Below, piece by piece: positions 10,429-21,267 of a stretch of DNA of 64,000 nucleotides (its first letter is position 1; the number at the start of each line of letters is the position of its first letter). Source of the DNA: Phallusia mammillata (lineage: Eukaryota > Chordata > Ascidiacea > Phlebobranchia > Ascidiidae); contig QLIY01000179.1 in assembly GCA_003260075.1 (NCBI GenBank), positions 124,001 through 188,000 of the forward strand, given 5' to 3'. Below the pieces are notes generated by a model. It was not told where the DNA came from and searched no databases. It saw only the letters and a program-made list of their open reading frames with translations. The translations under genes and the position numbers were made by a program.

Positions 10429-12279
10429 ATGATATATTCATCATTGAACTTTTCTCTGAATTCCTTGAAATTTTTAAATCAACTTCGCAAGAAGAAACAA
10501 ACATGTGACATTAACATTAAGCTGAATGGGGTAAGTTATCCAGCACACAAAGCAATCCTGATTGCAGGCAGTCCATTTCTGCATCAGCACTTGTCCGTTG
10601 AGAGTGGATCTTCCTTTACAATTGGTCTCAAATTGACAAACACTAAAGTAATGGAAGAAATTCTAACTTTTCTCTACACTGGCGATATTGATTTGTCCCA
10701 AGACAAACTTGCCGAGACAATGCTACTTGGAGCATATCTACAAATATCTGAAATACAAACACTGACCACCAAATTTTTGCAAAGTGTACAAACTGTTGGT
10801 GTAAAAAGCTCAGCTCCAATTGAAGTCACTGTTCACCACTTTGTTGATTCCAATGAGGAATATGATGAAGAAAATGATTTTGATGATGAACCAAATCTGG
10901 ATGAATCTGAAGAACCAATAAAGGAGGTTACACAGGAGCTTGTCCCCTTTGTTGCTGAAGCTTTACAGGATACAGAAGACAGGTTCAAGGATGTAAAATT
11001 TGATGAGGATTTGAAAAAGCATGTTTGCAAGATTTGCAATCGTCCTTTTAATAACCGCAATAACTGCATGCGGCATACACTTTTACACACTGGAGTAAGG
11101 CCCTTTATGTGTGACCTTTGTGGAAAGTCTTATAAAAGAAAAGAAACACTAAACAAGCATTGTTCCTCTGGTTCTTGTCGAAAAGGTATAAGCCCTACTA
11201 AACAACGCAGAAGAGACAGACAACAGCGACGGATATTTAGAAAAAAGGTCAAGGGAAATAGTAACAATTACAGTATAACTGATCCTCAAATACTAGAATA
11301 CTTGGACACTAACAGCGCACCAGACATTTTTTTGTGCACGAAGTGTGGTAAAGAAAATTCTAGTTTGGGAAATTTTCGCCGTCACATCCGTATCCATACA
11401 GGTGAAAAACCATTTCAATGTACCACATGTTTGAAACACTTTCCAAGAAAGGATTCATTACAAGCACACACATCAAGATGGAAGAATGGAGCATGTTACG
11501 TAGCTCCAGATAAGCAATTACCAGAAGGTGCAAGTATTACGAGAACCGTTTCATTAATTAATTCCCACATTAAATCAGCTGGTACTACAAGAGCCATTTT
11601 GGAAACAAATTCCCAGGAAACTTTACCTAGCGATGGTTTAATTCAGGAATTGGAGAATGCTCAAAACTTTTGTCCCTTTGTTTGTGCTGAGTGCGATCTC
11701 AGATTTGAGCATTTTCAAGACTTTTCCAATCACCGAAGTGTTGAACATGATGTAACTGAAGAGATAAAATGTCCAATATGCCATTTGGAATTTGGAAAAG
11801 AGCTGTGGCTGACCAAACATTTATTCTACCACAACAAAGAAAGACAGAATACTACTGAATTGTCAACAATAAAGAGAAAAGTTTTTGTGTGCATTTTATG
11901 TGCTGAATCATTTCAAGATGAAGAATCTTTTCAGGCTCATGGATCAAAAATTTGCATAACTTACTGTCGTTTTTGCAATAAAGTATTTGCAAGCAGGGCT
12001 CATCTTGATCGCCACGTACGTACTCACATTAATGAAGATTTTTTTGCCTGTTCTGTGTGCAAGGACTCATTTAAAACACGCAAGAAGCTTGCAGCTCATT
12101 TAAAGCAGGAACACTCAATCATAATGCCCAAATATGCTAGATTTGGCAGCATTCCACAGATCGTAGAAGTTGATGAAATAGTATCAAACAATACACAAGA
12201 TGAAACTAATATCCCCATGGAAACAGAGGTTGAAGTCATGGGTTCTGCTGATGAAGGAAATGACTCAATAACCAACTGA
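10429..12279 (+). CDS. BTB-zinc-finger protein 5 of 6
   Basis: Single-exon gene of 616 aa. The BTB domain covers about residues 1-112 (TCDINIKLNG, AHKAILIAGSPFLHQHL, FLYTGDI) and is more diverged than in genes 1-4. A strongly acidic linker rich in Glu and Asp follows, then nine fingers from about 197 to 580. Two finger pairs here have near-canonical Krüppel linkers (HTGVRPF and HTGEKPF), which genes 1-4 lack, so this member may be closer to the ancestral state. The C-terminal four fingers share the family order, with a C2HC finger before a CRFC finger. An acidic tail closes the protein. The gene uses the first ATG after the acceptor at 10403-10404. Confidence 0.9.
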   Translation: MIYSSLNFSLNSLKFLNQLRKKKQTCDINIKLNGVSYPAHKAILIAGSPFLHQHLSVESGSSFTIGLKLTNTKVMEEILTFLYTGDIDLSQDKLAETMLLGAYLQISEIQTLTTKFLQSVQTVGVKSSAPIEVTVHHFVDSNEEYDEENDFDDEPNLDESEEPIKEVTQELVPFVAEALQDTEDRFKDVKFDEDLKKHVCKICNRPFNNRNNCMRHTLLHTGVRPFMCDLCGKSYKRKETLNKHCSSGSCRKGISPTKQRRRDRQQRRIFRKKVKGNSNNYSITDPQILEYLDTNSAPDIFLCTKCGKENSSLGNFRRHIRIHTGEKPFQCTTCLKHFPRKDSLQAHTSRWKNGACYVAPDKQLPEGASITRTVSLINSHIKSAGTTRAILETNSQETLPSDGLIQELENAQNFCPFVCAECDLRFEHFQDFSNHRSVEHDVTEEIKCPICHLEFGKELWLTKHLFYHNKERQNTTELSTIKRKVFVCILCAESFQDEESFQAHGSKICITYCRFCNKVFASRAHLDRHVRTHINEDFFACSVCKDSFKTRKKLAAHLKQEHSIIMPKYARFGSIPQIVEVDEIVSNNTQDETNIPMETEVEVMGSADEGNDSITN

Positions 12280-12892
12280 CATAAAATAAGCAGTCTGTAA
12301 AACCATACCATTGCTAAAAATCAATTTAAGATTGTTTTGTGACATTCTATTTTGAGCTAAGCTGGTAACAATGAACTTTAAATTTATGTGTTTGCTTGGT
12401 AAGATTCAACTGAACAAAGCATTTAAATTAACTCGTGAATTGTATTAAGCAGGAAAGTGCACAACTACTAAACGAAAAAGTGGGATAAAAGGTAAAGTCT
12501 TTACTAATATCAAAGTTGGAACGTTTTTCATGACTTATTATGGGTGAGAAAACAAACCCTAAATTTGTTGCATAGAATTGCTAAATTGGTTGTGACCAAA
12601 GTGTTTAAAAGATCATGTTTTATATGTTGCCCCACGTTAAAACAGCAACAACAAACCAGAAAGTTTGTTGATGTGAAAAAAGTCCTGTAACTTTTGATAT
12701 GTATATGGCAGAAATTGGTACAACTGATACTGATGTTAAACATTTTTGTTCATTGCTTTTGTGTTTGTATCTGCTTATGTGATGTGTTGTATGAAATAGA
12801 TAATACATGTATTTGGATTTTTAAGGTGACTGTGATAGGGGTCTGTATTTAGGATTTGGTAGTGGCAGTTGCAAATATTTAGGGACGACAAA
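12280..12892 (+). other. Spacer between BTB-ZF 5 and 6
   Basis: About 610 bases of AT-rich sequence with small overlapping frames on the minus strand that show no domain. The candidate acceptor is AG at 12881-12882, ten bases before the ATG at 12893, preceded by a rather weak pyrimidine tract. I see no repeat with clear ends. Confidence 0.4.
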
Positions 12893-14623
12893 ATGTTATA
12901 CGTTTCCCCAAACTTTGGTGGAAAAACTCTCCAAACTCTGAATGAAATGCGAAAAAATGAGCGCTTTTGTGATATCACCATTGCTATTGGTAGTTACAAA
13001 TTCCCAGCTCATAAATCTGTTTTAGTGGCAAACAGCCCTTATATGGCACAAGAAATTGAAAAACTACATGGAAAAACTTTGACAATTGGCTTGACTTTGT
13101 CAAATCCTGCTGTGTTTGCTGAGTTACTGAACTTTTTATATCTTGGTGAAATCGAGCTGACACAGGAGAAGTTAGCAGAGGTTATGCTACTTGCCTCTTT
13201 TCTTCAAATCTCTGAAATACTAAAGATTACCTCCGAGTTTGTGCGCGCGATGCAAAGTGCTAACACAAGTATTAACAATAATGCCATAACAGACAACATT
13301 CATTCGGATGCAGAAATTTCTGATGCTGAACAAATGACTGATGATGCTGGAAATACCTCGTTGGAGTCAAGTAATTCTGAAACATCAGCAATACAACAAG
13401 CAAACACTAATGTTCTGTCAAGTACTTCAAACGCAATGGAAGTTTATTCAACACCCAGTAATGCTTTAAACTCTAGTATGGTGGAAAAATCACCAGGACA
13501 ATTTAACTGTTCAGGATGCAAAATGGTTTTTACCAATCAGCTTGATCGTGCAATGCACACTGTCAAGTACTGCAAAAACAGGAAGAAAATGAAAAATTTA
13601 TTGCAAAAGAAGAAAAAATCTGGCCGACTAGAGATACAAACCACTAAAGATGATGATCTAGAGACATATGGCAATTGTATTGAAATGTACATTGAACATG
13701 TTGAAAATGAAAGTGTAAAGAAGTTCTGTCGCAATCTTCAAGGCAAAAAGCGAAAATGTCTGGCTTGTGATTTTGAGTGTGCCAAAATGGTTGAATTTCG
13801 ACGTCATGTGACGCAACACACTGGAGATACTCCTTTTGGTTGTCGTGCCTGTGGTAAAGCTTTTAAGCGAAGCGACATTTTAAAGGCCCATTTGCTGCGA
13901 AGTACTCGCAATTCTTGTGGACAATATTTAGTTGACCATAAAGGTATGTTCAAAGACTTTAATGTGACACCAACATCACAGCTAACAAAGAAGTTTGAAA
14001 GTTTGGTGAGTTCTACACTTGAAGTCTTCTCAACTGGAGAAAATTTCCTGAATTTTAAATGCAATAAATGCATTGAAGAGTTTGAAAGCTTTGAGGAGTT
14101 TTTTTCTCATAGAAAAGATGAACATGACATAGTTGAAGAGATCAAGTGCCCAATTTGCAAGCTTGTCTTTGGAAAGGAGTCTTGGTTGGATGCACATCTA
14201 GAGTATCATCGAACTAAACCCAACAATACAATGACTGTGGCTACACCTGTTGTAAAAACCAAAGTATTTCAGTGTATCTTATGTGAAGATGTGTTCCGCA
14301 CAGAAGATGCCTACGAGCTGCATCGACGAAAAAACTGTGCCAACTGTTGTCGATTTTGCAAGCGAGTATGCAAAAGCAGATACCACTTAGATCGACATGT
14401 TAGGTCCCATATCAAAGACAAGCCTTACAAGTGCCCTGTTTGCCATAGGAGCTTTAAACACCATGAAAGACTGGACATTCATGTAAAGGCAAAACACTCA
14501 ATGACAATGCCCAAAGACATTCGCCAAGCTCAAGCTGCTCATGTTATTGAGATTTTGGATGAACTTTCAACTGAGCTGTTAGATGAAATGGGTATCGGAG
14601 AAACAACTGAACTTCCCCAATAA
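12893..14623 (+). CDS. BTB-zinc-finger protein 6 of 6
   Basis: Single-exon gene of 576 aa starting at the ATG that aligns with the other members (Met-Leu-Tyr); eight codons of open frame precede it and are treated as leader. The BTB domain is at about 1-108 (FCDITIAIG, AHKSVLVANSPYMAQEI, FLYLGEI). A Ser/Thr/Asn-rich acidic linker follows, then eight fingers from about 204 to 545, with a TGDTPF linker between two of them. Fingers 5-8 match the C-terminal module of gene 5 closely, so genes 5 and 6 form a sub-pair. It ends with an acidic leucine-rich tail. Probable nuclear regulator. Confidence 0.9.
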   Translation: MLYVSPNFGGKTLQTLNEMRKNERFCDITIAIGSYKFPAHKSVLVANSPYMAQEIEKLHGKTLTIGLTLSNPAVFAELLNFLYLGEIELTQEKLAEVMLLASFLQISEILKITSEFVRAMQSANTSINNNAITDNIHSDAEISDAEQMTDDAGNTSLESSNSETSAIQQANTNVLSSTSNAMEVYSTPSNALNSSMVEKSPGQFNCSGCKMVFTNQLDRAMHTVKYCKNRKKMKNLLQKKKKSGRLEIQTTKDDDLETYGNCIEMYIEHVENESVKKFCRNLQGKKRKCLACDFECAKMVEFRRHVTQHTGDTPFGCRACGKAFKRSDILKAHLLRSTRNSCGQYLVDHKGMFKDFNVTPTSQLTKKFESLVSSTLEVFSTGENFLNFKCNKCIEEFESFEEFFSHRKDEHDIVEEIKCPICKLVFGKESWLDAHLEYHRTKPNNTMTVATPVVKTKVFQCILCEDVFRTEDAYELHRRKNCANCCRFCKRVCKSRYHLDRHVRSHIKDKPYKCPVCHRSFKHHERLDIHVKAKHSMTMPKDIRQAQAAHVIEILDELSTELLDEMGIGETTELPQ

Positions 14624-14870
14624 TCAGTTATTAATCTTCATACTTAGCGATTTACATACGGATAATACCTTCAGTGTGACAAACTATGTAATCTTAACAC
14701 ATCTTTGAGAACCGCATTTTGTCTGCTTTGACTGTTGCAACCCAGCTTGAAATTATTTGTTTTCAAGACTAACATTTTTACATTTTTAGTTGTACACACT
14801 TTGTGATAATATGATTTTGCATATGATGTGTGTCCAAATCTGTTTTTTTTAATTGTTACAATTTAATGTT

Positions 14871-14880
14871 CTTACAGGGG
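14871..14880 (+). other. Acceptor-like AG before the KLHDC3 ATG
   Basis: CTTACAG ends at 14877, 36 bases before the KLHDC3 ATG at 14914, after a T-rich tract. It continues the pattern seen before all six BTB-ZF genes. Confidence 0.4.
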
Positions 14881-14913
14881 AAATACTGTACAATAATAGA
14901 CAGTGACTGAGTT

Positions 14914-17900
14914 ATGTTGCCTCGATGGACTGTGTCATTGGAAGGTGGCCCTCGGAGAGTTAACCACTCCTCTGCTCTGATTGGACATAGAATATTTATG
15001 TTCGGTGGTTACTGCATGGGCGTGAATTATGAAGTTATCAGCCTTATTGATGTCCATGTCTTTAACACATGTAAGTTACAGTGTATAAGTTTCCCTTTAA
15101 AATAAGTTGTGTGTAAGTCTGCTTGAAATTGTTTAGTTAGAATCACTTATTTGTATTGAAGGTTTAATAGTTGATTATTGATGTATTAATATAACTGTGT
15201 GTTTTGTTTAAATTTTAGATACCTACAGATGGGCAAGAATACCAACAGAAAAAACAACATTTGAAAATATTGCACATGTGCCTTACATGAGGTACAGTAC
15301 ATAGTTTTTTTGAAACAGCAATATAAAATATGTGTGTTTCTTAACTATGAAAATATATTTGTAGAGTAAGGTTTGATTGACAGGTGATAACACTTGATGT
15401 GTTTTCCAGGTATGGTCATGCATCTGTAGCTATTGATAATAAGGTGTATTTGTGGGGCGGACGGAACGACTCATTTGGTGCATGCAATGTATTGCACTGC
15501 TTTAACACTGGTGGGTTTAGTGTGCCATTTAATTTAAAGCAGATTAAAACATGTGACAATGTTGCATATGTAATAGAAAAGTGTTTTTGCTACCTCTGCC
15601 AACCTTTCTTTCCAGTGATGTGATAGATATGTGGAACACACATGAAAACAAAATAGTGCTTTATGTTCAATTTATTTTGATGAAGCTTGTAGTACTCAAT
15701 TCATAAAAAATGTATACAACAAGCTAAATTCTTTTTCTTGCTTTGCTACAAACTTAACAGCCTGCGTCACTAGCTTTGGAACACAACTGTAATGTAACAA
15801 GCTAGCAATGACAAAATAATTTTGGCAACAAAAACAACAGAATGCTAACAACTATGGTAAAGCAAAAATAAACAAAATTTTGTGTGCATGGCAAGCCCCT
15901 CATGGTATAAAATTTCTGCATTAGATCTTTTTTATAAATAAGCTGTTGCTGCCAGGCATAGTATCAAGTTTATAGAGCTCTGGGGGGGGGGATTTCCCTT
16001 TAAAATAAGTTTTGTGTAAGTCTGCTTGAAATTGTTTAGTTGGAATCACTTATTTGTATTGAAGTTTTAATAGTTGATTATTGATGTATTAATATAACTG
16101 TGTGTTTTGTTTAAATTTTAGATACCTACAGATGGGCAAGAATACCAACAGAAAAAACAACATTTGAAAATATTGCACATGTGCCTTACATGAGGTACAG
16201 TACATAGTTTTTTTGAAACAGCAATATAAAATATGTGTGTTTCTTAACTATGAAAATATATTTGTAGAGTAAGGTTTGATTGACAGGTGATAACACTTGA
16301 TGTGTTTTCCAGGTATGGTCATGCATCTGTAGCTATTGATAATAAGGTGTATTTGTGGGGCGGACGGAACGACTCATTTGGTGCATGCAATGTATTGCAC
16401 TGCTTTAACACTGGTGGGTTTAGTGTGCCATTTAATTTAAAGCAGATTAAAACATGTGACAATGTTGCATATGTAATAGAAAAGTGTTTTTGCTACCTCT
16501 GCCAACCTTTCTTTCCAGTGATGTGATAGATATGTGGAACACACATGAAAACAAAATAGTGCTTTATGTTCAATTTATTTTGATGAAGCTTGTAGTACTC
16601 AATTCATAAAAAATGTATNATTTTTATGGTGAACTATGGTCCCTATCTTCAGGCAGCTTCAGTACTACTGTACACACACTTTGTAGGTTAAAACTATTGT
16701 TCCAAGTAAATGTAGTGGTTAGACATAACAGATACATTAGTTGCAATGACTTTATTTAAAAATAAACTGGAAAGTGTTTTTTTTACTATGCTTACAAAGC
16801 AAGTGATGCTTGTAGCATCATGACTTACCTTAGGTGTGTTATTGATTTTAGTTATATTATTATTCAGGCAAACTGCATTGGAAAAAAGTGCCACTGAAAG
16901 GGACATATCCTGGTGCCAGAGATGGGCATGCTATGTGTGTTGTAAACTCCAAAATATACATTTTTGGTGGATATGAGCAGGAGGTATGTTATTGCACAAC
17001 AAATGATTAGTTTTCACATTAAGCATGTAAGATTTGCACGTTTCATATTTCCTTTTAGGCTGACTGTTTTTCCAATCAAATGTTCATGATTGACCTCAAA
17101 GAAAAAATGTGGCACTTTATTCAAGCAAAGGTTTTCAGTTTGTATTCCGTTTCACATCTATAACTTTCTGTGTTCATTATGCCTGCTGCCAAGTATAGAG
17201 TATCTCTTCATACACACCTTGTGCTACATAATTAAATAGGCTTGCTTTTTTATAATAACACACACATTTTTGTTTCATTTAACTGGTACTCTACTTTATT
17301 GTCAGATGAGTATAGAAACTTTAAATTCAATTTTTTCTTTTATGTGCTGAATCAATCTCTTGGTTTCTGCAGCACAAAAGAATTAACATGACCTAATTAA
17401 TAAACTATGCATCAAAACTCAACGATTTGTTTCTTTGAGGAATCTATCTTGCTATTTGATTTTTTATTATTTTTAGGGTGGTATTCCAGCATCATGGAGA
17501 GATTTTCACACAATAACATCCCATGGTGATCTAATTTATGTGTTTGGTGGCCGTGGTGATGTAAATGCTCCTATGCACTCAAATAGAGATATTTATGACA
17601 ACACTTTAAAGGTAAATGAACAATGAAGAAGTAGCAGTCTTGTTTATATTGTTTGTTTTGGGTGCAGTGTGGTTGGCAAACTTTTACACCGGGTAAAATT
17701 CTTCTCCAAATATCTGCATGTGGTTTCAAATATACATTGTGTCAATCCATCAATTATGGGATGATTTTTTTTTTTCAAAAAAACTAAACTGAAAATTCAA
17801 TAAATCATGTAAACCAGAATGAATCAAGTGCATTAAAATTGTAAAGATAAAATGATGTTGAAATAATGAATAAAATGTATTTAAATTGTTTCTCTATTTT

Positions 17901-19725
17901 ATAGGTTTTTAACACAAAAACATGTGAGTGGAGTAATCCAGTTAATCCAACATCTATTGCTCCATTGGGACGACGAAGCCATTCTGCATGTAATTCACTT
18001 ACAAAAAGTTGACAAGAAAATGATTTACATCTCATAAAACTGATTGTTTGGTTTGCAGTTATGCATGGAGGTTGTTTGTACATTTTCTGTGGATACAATG
18101 GTGAAATCGATCAACATTTTAATTGTTTGTGGAAGTTTGATCCAGGTGCATTAAATTTTGTCAAAATCTTTTTTCAATTTATACAAGCTATAGCAATCCA
18201 ATTAAACTATAATCATTTGTGTGAAGCGTAATTTTAAAGAAAGTTAAAACTTTGTGCATAAAAACCCATGTTAATACCAGATATATCATTGTGGAGCAAA
18301 GTGAAAACAGTCGGAACTCTTCCAATGGCTAGAAGACGACAATGCTGTTGTATCCATGACAACCGACTTTTTATGTTTGGAGGAACAAGGTGTTTTTACT
18401 ATTGGATTTTGTAAAAATGTTATGTTTAAAAACAGTGGTTTTTCAAAAACTTGCCTTCACCGATGTACTACACAAAATGACCTTCTAAACTAAATTTTTT
18501 TTTGTTTAACTGTTTTAATTGATTGATAACATTTGTATGTTTTTTTACAGCCCTGTAGCAAGTAGTGATTATTACGCTGCTGACAACAGCTTTTTTATTG
18601 AAACTGATGACACAAACCTACAAGATCACAGTGACACACATGTTTTGGATTTTAGTAAGAAGCTTGATTTTATGATAAGTAACATCCAGATAATAATAAA
18701 CATAAAGTGCCGAAACCTACAAAAGGTATGTACTGTAGTTACTTAACAGTTACATGGATGCTTAAAATTTTGCAGACCCCAGCTTGAAAACCCTTTGTAT
18801 TTTATCTGTCATCAAACATCGTCTTAATATGCAAACTTTACCTCCAAAAATCAGGTCAGTTTAATTGGTGATGGTGTTGTTGCTGTGTTCTCTAGATCAG
18901 TGGTTCCCAACCTTTCTACACTGTGGGACCGGTAAAAATTTGAAAAAAAATCCACGGACCGGCAACAAAAGATCGTATAATGAATGCAACATGTATTTAT
19001 AAGCTTTTTGTTCACCAAAGTTGTCGTTGCGCAACATAATGCAAGATTTAGTCATAGCCTATGTATTTAGGAAGGAAAGTTACAACCAAAGGGCAATCAA
19101 CTCAAACAACAAAACGCCTATCTATTTACATACAAAATTGCTGTTGTTTCGCTTCCAGTATGAATCTTATCTCAAAGTTAAAAGTGAAGAATAACTTTGT
19201 TTTCCAAAAAAATATTGACAAAACAAACATATACGTCACAAAAGCTTTATCAAACAATTTCCGGGTATCAACGGTGGAAAGCTACCCCAGTTTTACAGCC
19301 AAGCGTAAAATGAGTTTCACAGGTACCAACAACTTTGCTACAGGTCTACTTATCATTCCATTTTAAAAAGTAACTCGGCATAAAGTAAGATAATTTGCGG
19401 ACCGGCAATATATTTGGGCGGACCGGCGGTTGGGAACCACTGGTCTAGATGGCATGAAGATTTTTAACTACCTTTCCCTTGCAAGGTTGCATTTTTTAAT
19501 CCTCTCTTGTCCCTTGAGTTCTGATTTTATGCTGATGGACTTGTCACCAACAAAAAAAGTTCAATGAAATTTAAATGAAGCAAACTTAATAAAAGTCACA
19601 TTTTTAGCATACTTCAGTGTAGAAATAAAACAAACCTTACCTACTTTTGTTTACAAATTTCTAGATCTGAAATTCGTATGATGACAACACCAAACACCAT
19701 CAGTCGGTCTTTGTCGCAAGGTTAA
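14914..19725 (+). CDS. KLHDC3: KLHDC3 orthologue, kelch-repeat CUL2 substrate receptor
   Basis: Twelve exons with consistent phases: 14914-15070, 15219-15291, 15410-15510, 16868-16983, 17059-17130, 17477-17611, 17905-17989, 18059-18145, 18281-18389, 18551-18654, 18776-18854, 19665-19725. They encode 392 aa. The start (MLPRWTVSLEGGPRRVNHSS), six kelch blades (FMFGGY, LWGGRND, IFGGYEQE, VFGGRGD, IFCGYNG, MFGGTS) and the SLKTLC and MMTTPNTISR tail all align with vertebrate KLHDC3, which is 382 aa. Family knowledge: KLHDC3 is a CUL2-RING ligase receptor that reads glycine C-end degrons. The exon 5 donor (GTTTTC) is weak. One kelch glycine is replaced (IFCGY). An extra copy of exons 2-3 at 16122-16413 is in phase but lies next to an N gap and is left out. 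The last intron carries a hAT MITE. Confidence 0.93.
15090..16618 (+). repeat. 626-bp direct duplication containing KLHDC3 exons 2 and 3
   Basis: Copy one is 15090-15715 and copy two is 15993-16618. They are equal in length, with the only differences I see in the first 80 bases. Copy two begins just after a 10-G run (15982-15991) and ends exactly at the N at 16619. It would duplicate exon 2 (16122-16194) and exon 3 (16313-16413), 174 nt, which keeps the frame. The position against the gap makes an assembly overlap the likeliest cause. Confidence 0.9.
16619..16619. other. Single-N assembly gap
   Basis: One N directly after the redundant KLHDC3 segment. The true size of the gap in intron 3 is unknown. 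Confidence 0.95.
18898..19442. mobile_element. hAT-like MITE in the last KLHDC3 intron
   Basis: A 545-bp element with 15-bp terminal inverted repeats (CAGTGGTTCCCAACC and its complement). It is flanked by octamers CTCTAGAT (18890-18897) and GTCTAGAT (19443-19450), a 7/8 match. Subterminal regions are rich in GGACCGG on both sides. No transposase is encoded, so it is non-autonomous. It accounts for much of the 810-base last intron. Confidence 0.88.
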
Positions 19726-20327
19726 ACTGTTTGAGGAAATTTTAACTTGAAGCCATGCACTTACCCATGTTAATTTTTGGATGATTAAAATGCTCAATTA
19801 CCCCAAAGCTGTTGTTAGGTTGTTTGTTTACCTTTTTGATCAACGAGACTCAAAGTTTGGATAAAAAATATTTATTGGTAAAAACAATTGCTTTATGAGT
19901 CCCTTATTACTGGCCTGTGAAATATTTTAAATGATAACCCAAGGATGCAATCTTCAACTTTATTGTGCTGCAGGAATATATGTTGTGTCTGAAGTATTTT
20001 TTTTTAATTGCTGGTGTTATTTTTAGAATTGTCAATTTACATGATAATAATTATCTTTTTGCTGAAATGAAATTTTCGGAAAATCAGGATATTTTACCTG
20101 TTGCCAAATAGTGGAAGCAAATTCACTTCTATTTGACTATTTTGTTTTGTTAACCATTTTTCATCAGTCATCTTTGTTTGTATGAGGATCCTACTTTGAA
20201 ACTACTCAAAGTGTTTTTGTTTTATTTTATCTTTGTGCTAACTGCCTGGTGAATGTTTTTCCTAATTTGTCACTGTGCTCTTGTTTGTGTGTTTGTTAGC
20301 TTATACGCATGTATTGCATAGATCGTA

Positions 20328-20333
20328 AATAAA
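20328..20333 (+). terminator. AATAAA poly(A) signal of KLHDC3
   Basis: The AATAAA hexamer about 600 bases after the KLHDC3 stop, followed by a GT-rich stretch within 30 bases. It would give a 3' UTR of about 620 bases. No earlier canonical hexamer was noticed. Confidence 0.5.
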
Positions 20334-20452
20334 CTGGTTCCTGACTGTAAGTTGCACTTTTCTTCACCCCGGGTCCGCAACAGACAGAGCGTAGCATGAG
20401 CGTTTACCAACGAAAATTGTAGGCTTAAGAGTGGTAGTAGTTTGTTGTAGTG

Positions 20453-20706
20453 CAGGGGCGGGCAACCTTTGTTACTGTGGGGCCAATTACAAATGTCAAA
20501 ATTGGACCGCGGGCCGCATCTGTTTTGCTTTGTTGCTTACAAAATATGCTTAACTACAATTCGTATTTGATTCTAGCCACATTTTGCCAGGTCGCAGAAA
20601 ACTAGCATCAGGCGCACTAATCAGTTTAAAAATGTAATTATTGGACTCGTTTGCCAGTACTTCTGAAACCCAAGCGTCTCTGCGGGCCGCAGGTTCCCCA
20701 CCCCTG
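20453..20706. mobile_element. hAT-like MITE with perfect 8-bp TSD
   Basis: A 254-bp element between identical octamers TTGTAGTG (20445-20452 and 20707-20714). Ends are CAGGGGCGGGCAACC and the complement of CAGGGGTGGGGAACC. It is GC-richer than its surroundings, with GGGCCGC near both ends. It is non-coding and probably young, since the duplication is intact. Confidence 0.9.
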
Positions 20707-21267
20707 TTGTAGTGTGTCTACTATTGTAATTGTACCACCTTTTTGATGCACTATCGTTCTCTTGAAAAACGTTCCACTACATTATTGTTTTTTTTTGGTT
20801 TTCAAATTGTTGTTTCACGTCTATATTCCAGCCAAAAAGCCGTAAGTCTTGCATTTATGTGAAGATTTCATGGAATCGCAACATCAGTTTAAAATCGTCC
20901 ATGTAGAGAAAAAGGGTAAAGAGCTCTACACTATTTACTTAAATGTGGGTTAATTTGCATTTAGCATACATTTTGTGAGTGTTTGACTGGTAGTTGTCTG
21001 CCTTGTTGCGCCAGCTAGCTCAAATACGAAATTTTGCATTGTTATTTTGGTGCCTTGCGTAAACTACCCATAGTTTTAAGAAACATCGGTTCGAGCTCTG
21101 AAAGTTCGCCGCTGCATTGTACGTGTTTGATCACGTTTTTTCCCCACATCGTAGAGTGGTTCCGGTTTTAGGCAATGCAATTGTACTGTATACGATTCAG
21201 GCCTATGTATGTATGTATGCATTTCTCAAAACTTGCCTTCGCTTGCAAATGGCCCATGGTGCCACTA

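Noticed and set aside
16122-16413. Second copy of KLHDC3 exons 2-3 as real exons
   Set aside because: It ends exactly at an N gap, and the family protein has no such repeated blade.
18655-18746. Continuation of KLHDC3 exon 10 to a stop at 18746
   Set aside because: A GTAAGA donor at 18655 joined to the exon at 18776 restores the conserved SLKTLC tail; the read-through peptide has no similarity to the family.
350-19725. A single Ciona-type operon covering all seven + strand genes
   Set aside because: Spacers of 188-896 bases and a MITE in one of them are too long for typical Ciona operons; separate trans-spliced or monocistronic genes fit equally well.
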